51,629 nucleotides of DNA from Rubrivivax sp. (lineage in GTDB: Bacteria > Pseudomonadota > Gammaproteobacteria > Burkholderiales > Burkholderiaceae_C), in the NCBI GenBank assembly GCA_027491255.1, contig JAIXWM010000130.1, positions 1-51,629 on the forward strand, read 5' to 3'. The notes beneath the pieces were generated by a model. The model searched no databases. It worked only from the letters and a program-made list of their open reading frames with translations, and had not been told where the DNA came from. Positions 17,359 through 25,517 of the stretch are shown in pieces; position 1 is the first letter of the stretch; every line of letters starts with the position of its first letter. The translations under genes were made by a program, and so were the position numbers.

Positions 17359-18855
17359 TCAGACGGTCTGGCCGCGCCAGCGCTTCCACCAGCGCGTCTG
17401 GCTGACGATCGTGAAGGTCAGCGCCGCCAGGATCACCGCCGACAGCGGCGAGGTGAAGAACTCGCTGGCGAAGGTGATGGGGTTCTCCTGCGCCGAGATC
17501 ATGGCCTGGCGATAGCTGCGGTCCATCAGCGGGCCGAGGATCATGCCCAGGATCACCGGCCCCACCGGGTAGCCGTAGATCTTCAGGAAGTAGCCGAACA
17601 CGCCGAAGCCGAGCATCCAGTAGACGTCGACGATGCTGTTGTTGATGGCGTAGGCGCCGACGGCCGACAGCACCAGGATCAGCGGCAGCAGGATGGGCTT
17701 GGGCGTCTCGACGACCTTGGCGAAGATCTTGATGCCGGTCAGGCCGAAGATCAACAGGAAGATGTTCGCCAGCACCAGCGAGCCGACGGTGAACCAGAAC
17801 AGGTGAGGCGTTTCGATCATCAGCATCGGCCCGGGCTTCAGGCCGTGGATGTAAAGCGCGCCGATGATGACGGCGGTGACCGCATCGCCCGGGATGCCCA
17901 GCGTGAGCATGGGCACGTAGGCGCCGCCGACGGCGGCGTTGTTGGCGGACTCGGGCGCGACGATGCCCTCGTAGGCGCCCTCGCCGAAGGGCCGCGAGGG
18001 GTTCTTGACCGTGCGGCGCGCGTGGTCGTAGGCCATCAGCGCGGCGATGTCCCCGCCGGCGCCGGGCAGCGCACCCACGCCCACGCCGATGGCCGAGGTG
18101 CGCAGCGACAGCGGCAGGTACTTGCGCACCATGGCCCACGAGGGAATGATCTTCGAGACGTCCTGCTTGACGGCCTTGATGTGCAGCTCGTGCATCTGGG
18201 CCAGGATCTCCGAGACGCCGAAGAAGCCGATCATCGCCGCGATGTAGGAAATGCCCGCGGTCAGTTGCACCGAGCCGAAGGTGAAGCGCTTCTCGGCCGT
18301 CAGCGGGTCCAGACCGACCGAGGCGATCAGCACGCCCAGCGCGCCGGCGAAGATGCCCTTGGCCAACGAGCCCCCCGACAGGCTACCCACCAGCAGGATG
18401 CCCCAGATCGACAGCATCAGGTAGTCGCGCGGGCCGAAGTGCAGCGCGAACGACGAGACCGCGGGTGCGCCCACCGCGAGCGCGAAGATGCCGACGAAGC
18501 CGCCGATGACCGACATCACCGTGGTCAGGCCGATCGCGGTGCCCGCCTCGCCGCGCTTGGCGAGCGGATAGCCGTCGAGCCCGGTGGCGATGGCCGCCGG
18601 CGCGCCGGGGATGTTCAGCAGGATCGCGCTGCGCGAGCCGCCGTAGACGCCGCCAAGGTAGATGCCGGCGATCAGCACCAGCGCCTCGTTGACGTGCCAC
18701 TTGAAGGTGAACGAGATCAGGATCGACACCGCCATCGTCACCGACAGCCCCGGGATCGCGCCGATGTAGATGCCGGCGAAGGTGCCCGCGCCGGCCAGGA
18801 ACACGAGCTTGGGGTCGACCCAGCTCATGAAGAAGTACTGCAGCGCCTCGTTCAT
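17359..18855 (-). CDS. tctA: Tripartite tricarboxylate transporter large permease TctA
   Basis: This is the large inner-membrane subunit of a TTT secondary transporter, 498 residues with about 11-12 membrane segments. The family-specific stretches are present: GAIPGLSVTMAVSIL, YGGSRSAILLNIPGAPAAIATGLDGYPLA, VGALPGAGGDIAALMAYDHARR and ESANNAAVGGAYVPMLTLGIPGD. Start at ATG 18855, which overlaps the tctB stop (TGATG), the usual coupling. A longer in-frame extension into tctB is not membrane-like. It is the only TctA in the window, and it shares the operon with a CoA transferase, an acyl-CoA dehydrogenase and a Bug receptor. Confidence 0.96.
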   Translation of the reverse strand: MNEALQYFFMSWVDPKLVFLAGAGTFAGIYIGAIPGLSVTMAVSILISFTFKWHVNEALVLIAGIYLGGVYGGSRSAILLNIPGAPAAIATGLDGYPLAKRGEAGTAIGLTTVMSVIGGFVGIFALAVGAPAVSSFALHFGPRDYLMLSIWGILLVGSLSGGSLAKGIFAGALGVLIASVGLDPLTAEKRFTFGSVQLTAGISYIAAMIGFFGVSEILAQMHELHIKAVKQDVSKIIPSWAMVRKYLPLSLRTSAIGVGVGALPGAGGDIAALMAYDHARRTVKNPSRPFGEGAYEGIVAPESANNAAVGGAYVPMLTLGIPGDAVTAVIIGALYIHGLKPGPMLMIETPHLFWFTVGSLVLANIFLLIFGLTGIKIFAKVVETPKPILLPLILVLSAVGAYAINNSIVDVYWMLGFGVFGYFLKIYGYPVGPVILGMILGPLMDRSYRQAMISAQENPITFASEFFTSPLSAVILAALTFTIVSQTRWWKRWRGQTV

Positions 18856-19352
18856 CAGAACACTCCCTGCCACAGCCGGCCGGCAGGCAGCACGACCGAG
18901 AACGCGGTCTGGAACACCAGGTAGACCGCGCCCAGCACCAGCGCGCTGACCAGCAGGTTGGTGCGCCAACGCGTGCTGCCCAGCAGCCGCATCGTCACCG
19001 CCAGAAAGAGGTAGGACGAGACGACGAAGCCCAGCCACTCCAGTGTCAGCATGTAGGCCGCGATGGCCAGCGAGGTGCTGATCACCTCGGGCGGGCAGAT
19101 GCGGCGCAGGAAGGCGCGCAGGGCCGACTCGTCACCCTGCCGGGCTGCTGCCCCCGCGCGCGCGGTCTGCGTGGTGACGATGAGCGAGCACACCAGCATC
19201 GTCGCCGCCGCGGCCATCGGGTAGGCCCCGGCCGAGGTGTAGGACTGCAGGCCCGAGATGTCGACCGCGGCCCACAGCAGGAAGGCCGACAGCAGCAGCA
19301 TCAGGCAGGAGAAGACCAGTTCGCCGGGCAGGCGGGTACGGGGCGTGGCCAT
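18855..19352 (-). CDS. tctB: Tripartite tricarboxylate transporter small subunit TctB
   Basis: This small TTT membrane subunit has 165 residues and four predicted transmembrane helices: about 10-30, 42-62, 90-115 and 130-155. Length and layout fit TctB, whose sequence is poorly conserved. Identification rests largely on the overlap with tctA. It is the first gene of the minus-strand operon; its start lies 148 bp from the divergent Gfo/Idh gene, across an AT-rich promoter with IclR-type operator candidates. Confidence 0.9.
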   Translation of the reverse strand: MATPRTRLPGELVFSCLMLLLSAFLLWAAVDISGLQSYTSAGAYPMAAAATMLVCSLIVTTQTARAGAAARQGDESALRAFLRRICPPEVISTSLAIAAYMLTLEWLGFVVSSYLFLAVTMRLLGSTRWRTNLLVSALVLGAVYLVFQTAFSVVLPAGRLWQGVF

Positions 19353-19438
19353 GGAGTACCTTTCTCGTGGCCGAGTCAGGACGGCGGACCCGGGACGGCG
19401 TCACGCCAGCCCGCCCTCGGCGTCGGGTTCGCGAGCGG

Positions 19439-19489
19439 CCGAACTCTATTCGAAAATGGAACACTATTCAATAAAAAAATTTGGTTCCA
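19439..19489. promoter_or_regulatory. IclR-type operator array in tctB / Gfo-Idh divergent promoter
   Basis: Three 15-bp box candidates lie at exact 18-bp steps in an AT-rich island. They are CCGAACTCTATTCGA (19439-19453), TGGAACACTATTCAA (19457-19471) and AAAAATTTGGTTCCA (19475-19489). The middle one fits the IclR consensus TGGAA-N5-TTCCA with one mismatch; the others keep one good half. An overlapping palindrome-like GTTCCATAATGGGAC (19484-19498) touches the Gfo/Idh start. An IclR gene lies downstream, so self-regulation is plausible. The binding role is inference. Confidence 0.55.
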
Positions 19490-19500
19490 TAATGGGACGC

Positions 19501-20589
19501 ATGAACCCCGACCCGACAAGCTCCGCTCACCCCGCGCCTGCTGCCGCCGCCCGCCTGCCCGTGGCGCTGATCGGCGGCGGCCAGATCGGCCGCATGCACG
19601 CCGAGCGCGCCGTGGCCCACCCCGACGTGCGCTTCTGCGGCGTGGCCGACCCGAGCCCGGCCACGCGCGACTGGGCCGCCGCCTACGGCATCCCCTGGTT
19701 CGCCGACGCCGCGAGCCTGCTCGACGCCACCAAACCCGGCGCGGCACTGGTGGCCACGCCCAACGCGCTGCACCGCGACGCGGCACTGGCCTGCATCGAC
19801 CGCGGCGTGCCGGTGCTGGTGGAGAAACCCGTGGCCGACACGCTGCAGGCCGGCCTGGACATCGTGCGCGCCGCCGCGCGGGCCGGCGTGCCGGTGCTGG
19901 TGGGCCACCAGCGGCGGCACAACCCGATCGCGCGTGAGGCGAGACGCCTGGTGCAGGCCGGGGTGCTGGGGCGGCCGGTGGCGGCCAACGTGCTGGCCGC
20001 CTGGCTCAAGCCCGACCCCTACTTCAACGCCGCCTGGCGGCGCGAGAAGGGCGGCGGCCCGGTGCTGATCAACCTGATCCACGACGTGGACCTGCTGCGC
20101 TTCCTGCTTGGCGACGTGGTCTCGGTGCAGGCGCAGTCGTCCAGCGCGGTGCGCGGCTTCGCCGTCGAGGACACGGCCGCGGCGGTGATGCGCTTTGCCA
20201 ACGGCGCGCTCGCCACGCTGCTGACCACCGACACCGCGACCACGCCCTGGAACTGGGACCTCGCCGCCGGCGAGGCCGCGCACTACCCGCGCCAGGACAT
20301 CGACTCGCACACGCTGATGGGCACCGAGGGCTCGCTGACGCTGCCGCGGCTGGCGGTGTGGCGCTACCCCGGCGCGCGCGGCTGGCACGAGATGCTGGCC
20401 GTCACGCGCAGCGTGCCGCACACCGCCGACCCCTACACCGAGCAGCTGCGCCACCTGCGCGCCGTGGCCGAGGGGCGCGAGACCCCGCTGTGCAGCGGCC
20501 TGGACGGGCTGCGCACGCTGCAGGCCACGCTGGCGGTGCACGAGTCGGCGCAATCGGGCGCACCGGTGGCGCTGGAGCCGCTGCAGTAA
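19501..20589 (+). CDS. Gfo/Idh/MocA family NAD(P)-dependent oxidoreductase
   Basis: This is a 362-residue sugar or cyclitol dehydrogenase-like protein. The N-terminal Rossmann motif is VALIGGGQIGRMHAERA (about 21-37), with the catalytic EKPVADT lysine motif near residue 110. The C-terminal alpha/beta substrate domain has NLIHDVDLLRFLLGDV. The family includes inositol 2-dehydrogenase and glucose-fructose oxidoreductase. No secretion signal is evident, so it is cytosolic. Start at ATG 19501; ATG 19492 is equally possible, and longer in-frame extensions run into the operator region. It is divergent from tctB and followed 97 bp later by iclR, suggesting a role in the same pathway. Confidence 0.92.
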   Translation: MNPDPTSSAHPAPAAAARLPVALIGGGQIGRMHAERAVAHPDVRFCGVADPSPATRDWAAAYGIPWFADAASLLDATKPGAALVATPNALHRDAALACIDRGVPVLVEKPVADTLQAGLDIVRAAARAGVPVLVGHQRRHNPIAREARRLVQAGVLGRPVAANVLAAWLKPDPYFNAAWRREKGGGPVLINLIHDVDLLRFLLGDVVSVQAQSSSAVRGFAVEDTAAAVMRFANGALATLLTTDTATTPWNWDLAAGEAAHYPRQDIDSHTLMGTEGSLTLPRLAVWRYPGARGWHEMLAVTRSVPHTADPYTEQLRHLRAVAEGRETPLCSGLDGLRTLQATLAVHESAQSGAPVALEPLQ

Positions 20590-20686
20590 CGCCGCGGCCC
20601 GCTGCACTTCGCCCCGCGCCCGCCGCCGCCCGCCCACCCCGAACGCCCGCTCGAACGTCCATCAGAAAGCCCCGGAGCCCGTCCCG

Positions 20687-21487
20687 ATGTCCGGTGTCAT
20701 GCAACGCACGCTGGCGCTGCTGGAGCGCCTGGCGGCCGACGTCGACGGCCTGCCGCTGTCCACGCTGGCCGACGAACTCGACATCCCGCGCAGCGCCGCG
20801 CACCGGCTGCTGGCCGAGCTGGCCGAACTGGGCTACGTGCGCCAGTCGCGCGAGCGCGGCGACTACCGGCTGACCACCAAGCTGGTCAGCCTGGGCCTGA
20901 CGCACCTGAAGCTCAGCGGCGTGACCGACCTGTGCCAGCCCATCATCTCGCGTCTGGCCACGGCCAGCGGCGAACTCGCGCGCATGGGCGTGGTCGACGT
21001 CGACCACCTGACCTGGGTCATCACCGCGCAGGGCGCCACCAGCGGCCTGCGCTACGACCCCGACGCCGGCATCGACGCGCGGCTGTCGTGCACGTCCAGC
21101 GGCCTGGCCTGGCTGCTGACGCTCACCGACGACGAGGCGCTCGAGCTCGTCACCCGCGAGGGCTGGCCGCGCCCGGGCGAATTCGGCCTCAACGCGCCCA
21201 CCGGGCCCAGCGCCTTCCTGAAGCTGCTGCGCGCCGCGCGCAAGCAGGGCTATGCCATCACGCACGAGACCTACCGCGCCGGCATCTCCTCGCTGGGCGT
21301 GCCCGTGACGGCGCGCGGCAAGGGCACGGTCGGCGTGGTGGTGATCTCCGGCCCGTCGGTGCGGCTGAGCGACCAGCGGCTGCGCGAACTGGTGCCGCTG
21401 ACGACCCAGGCCGCCGAGGAACTGGCCCAGGCCTGCGTGGTCTCGCCCTGGTTCGACCGCGCCTGGCGGCCGCGAGAGCCGGGCTGA
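20687..21487 (+). CDS. IclR family transcriptional regulator
   Basis: This 266-residue regulator has the N-terminal winged helix-turn-helix at about 8-65 (LSTLADELDIPRSAAHRLLAEL) and the IclR effector-binding domain at about 75-250, with RLSCTSSGLAWL and YAITHETYRAGISSLGVPV. It probably represses or activates the adjacent divergent operons in response to a pathway acid. The candidate targets are the boxes at 19439-19489 and 22414-22428. It ends 7 bp before the convergent isomerase gene. IclR proteins commonly regulate aromatic and organic-acid catabolism. Confidence 0.95.
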   Translation: MSGVMQRTLALLERLAADVDGLPLSTLADELDIPRSAAHRLLAELAELGYVRQSRERGDYRLTTKLVSLGLTHLKLSGVTDLCQPIISRLATASGELARMGVVDVDHLTWVITAQGATSGLRYDPDAGIDARLSCTSSGLAWLLTLTDDEALELVTREGWPRPGEFGLNAPTGPSAFLKLLRAARKQGYAITHETYRAGISSLGVPVTARGKGTVGVVVISGPSVRLSDQRLRELVPLTTQAAEELAQACVVSPWFDRAWRPREPG

Positions 21488-21494
21488 ACCCGGT

Positions 21495-22316
21495 TCAAGC
21501 GCGCTCGGCGTCCTCGACCGCACGCCGGCAGGCCGCCAGACACTGCGCCGCCCAGTCTGCCGGCCCGATGGCGCGCTCGCGCTCGAGGTGGACGACCTCG
21601 CAGCTCAGCGGCAGATCGGCCGGCAGCGCCTGCAGGTAGCCGCGCAGGTCGATGCGGCCCTCGCCCGGCAGCAGGCGCTCGCAGCGCGCGGTGTGGATCA
21701 ACTGCTCGGTCGTGAAGTGCAGGCCCGGCTCGCCGTCGCAGATCTGCAGGTAGTGCAGCAGGTGGCGGGGGATGTCGCGCAGGTCCTGCAGGGTGGTGTG
21801 CGAGCGCGCCACGTGCAGCGGGTCGGGCAGGATGCCGGCATTGGCCGGCGCGCCGGCGCGCTCGATCACGCGCAGCGCGGTACGTGCGTCGGGCACCGGG
21901 GTCCACGGGGTGAACTCCAGGTCGGCGGTGAGCCCGAAGGGCGCCATCGCCTCGCACAGGCGGGCGTAGCTGTCGCACAGACGCGACTCGTCGGCATCGT
22001 CGCCAGCCACCGTCACCGCCTTGGCACCCAGCGCCGCGCCCACTTCGTACAGCGCGTCCCAGCGGTGGGCGTCGAAGCCGGCGTCGATGCGGATGATCTC
22101 GACGTCGAAGACGCGCACGCCGGTGTCGCGCATCGCCGCCTGGGTCTCGCGCAGGATCGCCGGCTCGCCGATCAGGCGCTGGTAGGGCGAGCCGGGCACG
22201 TTCTGCCACGGCCGCAGGCCGATGAAGTCGGCGCCGGCGCGCGCGGCCACCTGCACCGCCTCGGGCGCGGTGCAGCGGTGCAGGTTCAGGAAGGCGAGGG
22301 CGTAGGGGCGGGTCAT
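21495..22316 (-). CDS. Sugar phosphate isomerase/epimerase family TIM barrel
   Basis: This is a second xylose-isomerase-like TIM-barrel protein, 273 residues. Visible conserved stretches are RAGADFIGLRPW, VRVFDVEIIRIDAGFDA, KAVTVAGDDADE, GLTADLEFTPWTPVPD, NAGILPDPLHVARS, YLQICDGEPGLHFT and LPLSCEVVHLERE, giving acidic and His metal-ligand candidates along the barrel. Start at ATG 22316; an extension to 22355 adds unconserved residues. It is divergent from the shikimate-dehydrogenase-like gene across a promoter with a perfect IclR palindrome. The family includes 3-dehydroshikimate dehydratase and inosose dehydratase, so a dehydratase or isomerase role fits, but this is inference. Confidence 0.88.
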   Translation of the reverse strand: MTRPYALAFLNLHRCTAPEAVQVAARAGADFIGLRPWQNVPGSPYQRLIGEPAILRETQAAMRDTGVRVFDVEIIRIDAGFDAHRWDALYEVGAALGAKAVTVAGDDADESRLCDSYARLCEAMAPFGLTADLEFTPWTPVPDARTALRVIERAGAPANAGILPDPLHVARSHTTLQDLRDIPRHLLHYLQICDGEPGLHFTTEQLIHTARCERLLPGEGRIDLRGYLQALPADLPLSCEVVHLERERAIGPADWAAQCLAACRRAVEDAERA

Positions 22317-22413
22317 GGAGGTGCGGAGGTGAAAGGCGTCGATGACGCCGGGCACGCCGGCGGCGTGGCGAGCCGAGCCGCCCGCCGCAGTACGACGGAA
22401 CGGCTGTCAGCAT

Positions 22414-22428
22414 TGGAATTGCATTCCA
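22414..22428. promoter_or_regulatory. Perfect IclR-type palindrome TGGAA-N5-TTCCA
   Basis: The sequence TGGAATTGCATTCCA is a perfect 6-bp-arm palindrome with the TGGAA-N5-TTCCA spacing known for E. coli IclR. It sits in the divergent gap between the TIM-barrel isomerase and the shikimate-dehydrogenase-like gene, 20 bp before the ATG of the latter. Control by the neighbouring IclR protein is inferred. Confidence 0.65.
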
Positions 22429-22447
22429 GAAAGAGTACCATGGGCCG

Positions 22448-23245
22448 ATGTTCGAGACCCTGAACGGCGCCACGCGCCTGCTCTTCATCGTCGGCGACCC
22501 GATCGCCCAGGTCAAGTCGCCGGCCGGCGTCACCCAGGCCTACGCAGCGCTTGGCCGCAACACCGTGTGCGTGCCGGCGCACGTGGCGCCCGCCGACCTG
22601 GCGGCCTGGCTGGACGGCACCGGCCGGGCGCAGAACGTCGACGGCATCATCGTCACGGTGCCGCACAAGTTCGCGGCCTTCGCGCTGTGTGCGACGGCGA
22701 CGCCACGCGCCGCCTTCCTCGGCGCGGCCAACGTGCTGCGCCGCGCGGCCGACGGCCGCTGGCACGGCGACATGGTCGACGGCGTGGGCTTCGTGCAGGC
22801 GCTGCGCAAGCGCGGCGGCGAGCCCGCCGGCCGACGCGCGCTGCTGGTGGGCGCCGGCGGCGCGGGCTCGGCGATCGCGCACGCGCTGCTCGACGCCGGG
22901 GTCGCGACGCTCGCGCTGCACGATGCCGACACGGCGCGGCGCGACACGCTGCTGCAGCGCCTGGCCGCGGTCGCACCCGGCCGCGTGCAGGCCGGCAGCG
23001 CCGACCCCGCGGGCTTCGACATCGCCGTCAACGCCACGCCGATGGGCATGGGCGCCGGCGACCCGCTGCCTTTCGACGTCGCGCGGCTGGCGCCGGCCTG
23101 CTTCGTCGGCTGCGTCGTCACCGCCCCGGCGGTGCCGCCGCTGATCGTGGCCGCGCGCGCCGCCGGCTGCGCCACGTTGACCGGCAGCGACATGTTCGCC
23201 TGCGTGCGCGACCGCATGGTCGAGTTCCTGCTCGGGGAGGCCTGA
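22448..23245 (+). CDS. Shikimate/quinate dehydrogenase-like protein
   Basis: This 265-residue NAD(P)-dependent dehydrogenase resembles AroE. The N-terminal substrate domain has FIVGDPIAQVKSP (shikimate-binding G-x-P-x-x-x-x-x-S-P form), VTVPHK with the catalytic lysine near residue 74, and GDMVDGVGF with the catalytic aspartate. The NAD(P) domain has LLVGAGGAGSAIAHAL. The substrate pocket is varied from AroE (VKSPAGV), so a catabolic hydroaromatic or related substrate is more likely than the housekeeping shikimate step. Its stop is followed directly by the flavoprotein ATG (TGAATG), a two-gene coupled operon. Confidence 0.88.
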   Translation: MFETLNGATRLLFIVGDPIAQVKSPAGVTQAYAALGRNTVCVPAHVAPADLAAWLDGTGRAQNVDGIIVTVPHKFAAFALCATATPRAAFLGAANVLRRAADGRWHGDMVDGVGFVQALRKRGGEPAGRRALLVGAGGAGSAIAHALLDAGVATLALHDADTARRDTLLQRLAAVAPGRVQAGSADPAGFDIAVNATPMGMGAGDPLPFDVARLAPACFVGCVVTAPAVPPLIVAARAAGCATLTGSDMFACVRDRMVEFLLGEA

Positions 23246-24994
23246 ATGCGGCTGCTGCGCGAAGGGCCGCAGGGCCTGCAGGAGGGTGAGCCCTTCGACC
23301 TCGTGGTGGTGGGCGCCGGCGGCGCCGGCATGGCCTGCGCGCTGTTCGCGGCGCTCGACGGCGCGAAGGTGCTGCTGGTCGAGCGCACCGGCCTGGTCGG
23401 CGGCACGACGGCCTGGTCGGCCGGCACGACCTGGGTGCCCGGCACGCACCATGCGGCTGGCGTGAACCCCGAGGACAGCCTCGACGAGGCGCGGCGCTAC
23501 CTCGACAACGCCGTGGGCGGGCACGCGCCCGCCGCGCTGCGCGAAGCCTTCCTGCGCCACGGCGCCGCCGCGGTGCAGGCGGCCGAGAGCGCGAGCGACC
23601 TGCAGTTCCGCCCCTACCCCCGGCATCCCGACTACCTGTCCGAACTCGGCGGCTCGACGCTCGCCGGCCGGGCACTGGAGCCGCTGCCCTTCGACGGGCG
23701 GCAGCTCGGCGCGCTGTTCGCGCTGGTGCGCCCGCCGATCCCGGAGTTCACCGTGCTCGGCGGCATGATGGTCGACCGCACCGACATCAACCACCTGCTG
23801 GGCATGCGGCGCTCCTTCGCTTCGCTGCGGCATGCGCTGGGCCTGCTGACACGGCACGCGATCGACCGCCTGAGCCATCCGCGCGGCACCCGGCTCGTGA
23901 TGGGCAATGCGCTGGTCGGGCGGCTGCTGCTGTCGCTTTCCAAGCGGGCAACGGTGACGCTGGCGCTGGCCACCGAAGTCGAGGCGATCGAGCGCGTCGA
24001 GGGCGACGAGAACGGGCGCGTGGGCCGCGTGCTGCTGTCGGGCGGCGGGGCGCAATGCTCGGTGCAGGCCACGCGCGGCGTCGTGCTCGCCAGCGGCGGC
24101 TTCAACCGCGACCCGGCGCGGCGCGCGCGCCTGGCCCCGGGCATCGACATCGGCTGGTGCCCCGGCGCCCCAGGCGGCACGGGGCAGGCGCACACGCTGG
24201 CCGAGGCCCTGGGTGCGCGCTACCGCGAAGGCGCGATGTCGCACGCCTTCTTCGCGCCGGTGTCCATACGGCGCCGGCCCGACGGCAGCACCGGGGTCTT
24301 TCCGCACTTCGTGATGGACCGCGCCAAGCCCGGTGTGATCACGGTCGATGCGCGCGGCCGGCGCTTCCTGAACGAGAGCACCTCCTACCACCTGTTCGGC
24401 CTGGCGATGCAGGCCGCGCACCGGCAGGCCCCGAGCGTTCCCGCCTACCTGGTGTGCGACGCCGAGGCGCTGCGCAAGTACGGCCTGGGCATGGTGCGCC
24501 CGGGCGGCCGCGGGCTGCAGGCCTATCTGAACGACGGTTACCTCGTGGCCGGCTCCACGCTGGCCGAGTTGGCGGGCCGGCTGGGCATCGACGCCGCCGG
24601 GCTGCAGGCCAGCGTCGAGCAGATGAACAGCCATGCCGCGACCGGCCACGACCCCGATTTCCACCGTGGCGAGACGGCCTACCAGCGCAACCTCGGCGAT
24701 GCTGCCTGGGCGGGGCCCAACCCGAATCTCGGACCTCTGCGCACCCCGCCCTTCTACGCCGTACGCCTCTACCCCGGCGACATCGGCGCGGCCACCGGCT
24801 TCGCCACCGACGAGCACGCACGCGCCCTGGACGGGCAGGGCCGGCCCATCCCGGGGCTGTACGCTGCAGGCAACGACATGCAGTCCGTCATGGGCGGCGT
24901 CTACCCCGCCCCGGGCATCACGCTGGGGCCCGGGCTGGTGTTCGGCTGGTTGGCAGCGCGGCACGCGATGGGGCAGGCCGTTGGCTTCCCATGA
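23246..24994 (+). CDS. FAD-dependent dehydrogenase, 3-ketosteroid-dehydrogenase / fumarate-reductase-like
   Basis: This is a 582-residue flavoprotein of the FAD-binding-2 superfamily. The dinucleotide motif VVVGAGGAGMACALFAAL is near residue 20, followed by GLVGGTTAWSAGTTWVP, characteristic of ketosteroid delta-1-dehydrogenase-like enzymes. The C-terminal FAD segment is GLYAAGNDMQSVMGG with PGITLGPGLVFGW. These enzymes introduce or reduce C=C bonds next to a carbonyl. No signal peptide or heme motif is visible, so it is probably cytosolic. It is coupled to the shikimate-dehydrogenase-like gene. Dehydrogenation of a cyclic ketone made by that enzyme is a reasonable hypothesis. Confidence 0.88.
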   Translation: MRLLREGPQGLQEGEPFDLVVVGAGGAGMACALFAALDGAKVLLVERTGLVGGTTAWSAGTTWVPGTHHAAGVNPEDSLDEARRYLDNAVGGHAPAALREAFLRHGAAAVQAAESASDLQFRPYPRHPDYLSELGGSTLAGRALEPLPFDGRQLGALFALVRPPIPEFTVLGGMMVDRTDINHLLGMRRSFASLRHALGLLTRHAIDRLSHPRGTRLVMGNALVGRLLLSLSKRATVTLALATEVEAIERVEGDENGRVGRVLLSGGGAQCSVQATRGVVLASGGFNRDPARRARLAPGIDIGWCPGAPGGTGQAHTLAEALGARYREGAMSHAFFAPVSIRRRPDGSTGVFPHFVMDRAKPGVITVDARGRRFLNESTSYHLFGLAMQAAHRQAPSVPAYLVCDAEALRKYGLGMVRPGGRGLQAYLNDGYLVAGSTLAELAGRLGIDAAGLQASVEQMNSHAATGHDPDFHRGETAYQRNLGDAAWAGPNPNLGPLRTPPFYAVRLYPGDIGAATGFATDEHARALDGQGRPIPGLYAAGNDMQSVMGGVYPAPGITLGPGLVFGWLAARHAMGQAVGFP

Positions 24995-25246
24995 GGAACT
25001 GCGTACCGGGATCGACGCCGTGATCCCGGCGTCTGTGCGGGCGCAGAGGATTCATCATCCGCGGCCGCGTCGAGCGCATGAGCAGGCCGCGCACGGCGCG
25101 TAGCGCCACCCTGCTGAGGGACGGAGAAAATGCGGTCATCACGCCGGGGTCATGAACTGACCACCGGCCATTTGCGCGCCCGACCGAAGCCGGTAGGCAG
25201 CCGCCGGCAGGCGGGCCCGGACGACGCTCTGCCGCGCGGCGCGCCG

Positions 25247-25456
25247 TCAGATCACGCGGATACGCGTGGCCTGCGGGCCCTTGGCGCCCTGGGCGACCTC
25301 GAACTCCACACGGTCATTCTCGGCAAGCTTCTTGAAGCCCGTGCCCTGGATTTCCTTGAAGTGGGCGAACAGGTCCTTGCCGCCGTTGTCGGGGGCGATG
25401 AAGCCGAAGCCCTTGGCGTCGTTGAACCATTTCACGGTGCCGGTTTCAGTGGTCAT
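25247..25456 (-). CDS. Cold-shock domain protein (CspA family)
   Basis: This is a 69-residue single cold-shock domain that binds single-stranded nucleic acids and acts as an RNA chaperone. The RNA-binding motifs are [12 protein letters not shown] (RNP1 region, residues 9-20) and DLFAHF (RNP2). It ends with QATRIRVI. A good AAGGAAG ribosome-binding site precedes ATG 25456. It lies 61 bp downstream of infA on the same strand, so cotranscription is possible. The family has several paralogues per genome, so no specific cspA letter is assigned. Confidence 0.97.
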   Translation of the reverse strand: MTTETGTVKWFNDAKGFGFIAPDNGGKDLFAHFKEIQGTGFKKLAENDRVEFEVAQGAKGPQATRIRVI

Positions 25457-25517
25457 GATGTCTTCCTTGCGGTGTTGGGAAATCGAGTTGGAAAGGGGAT
25501 GGCCGGGTGTCGGCCGC

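Noticed and set aside
16246..18924. 892-codon open frame on the plus strand
   Set aside because: It is antisense to the acyl-CoA dehydrogenase and tctA; His- and Asp-rich composition without domains.
19375..19786. Arg-rich open frame across the tctB / Gfo-Idh promoter
   Set aside because: It covers the operator region and the antisense of the Gfo/Idh gene, with no protein-like features.
22313..24964. 883-codon open frame on the minus strand
   Set aside because: It is antisense to the AroE-like and flavoprotein genes, both of which show clear family motifs.
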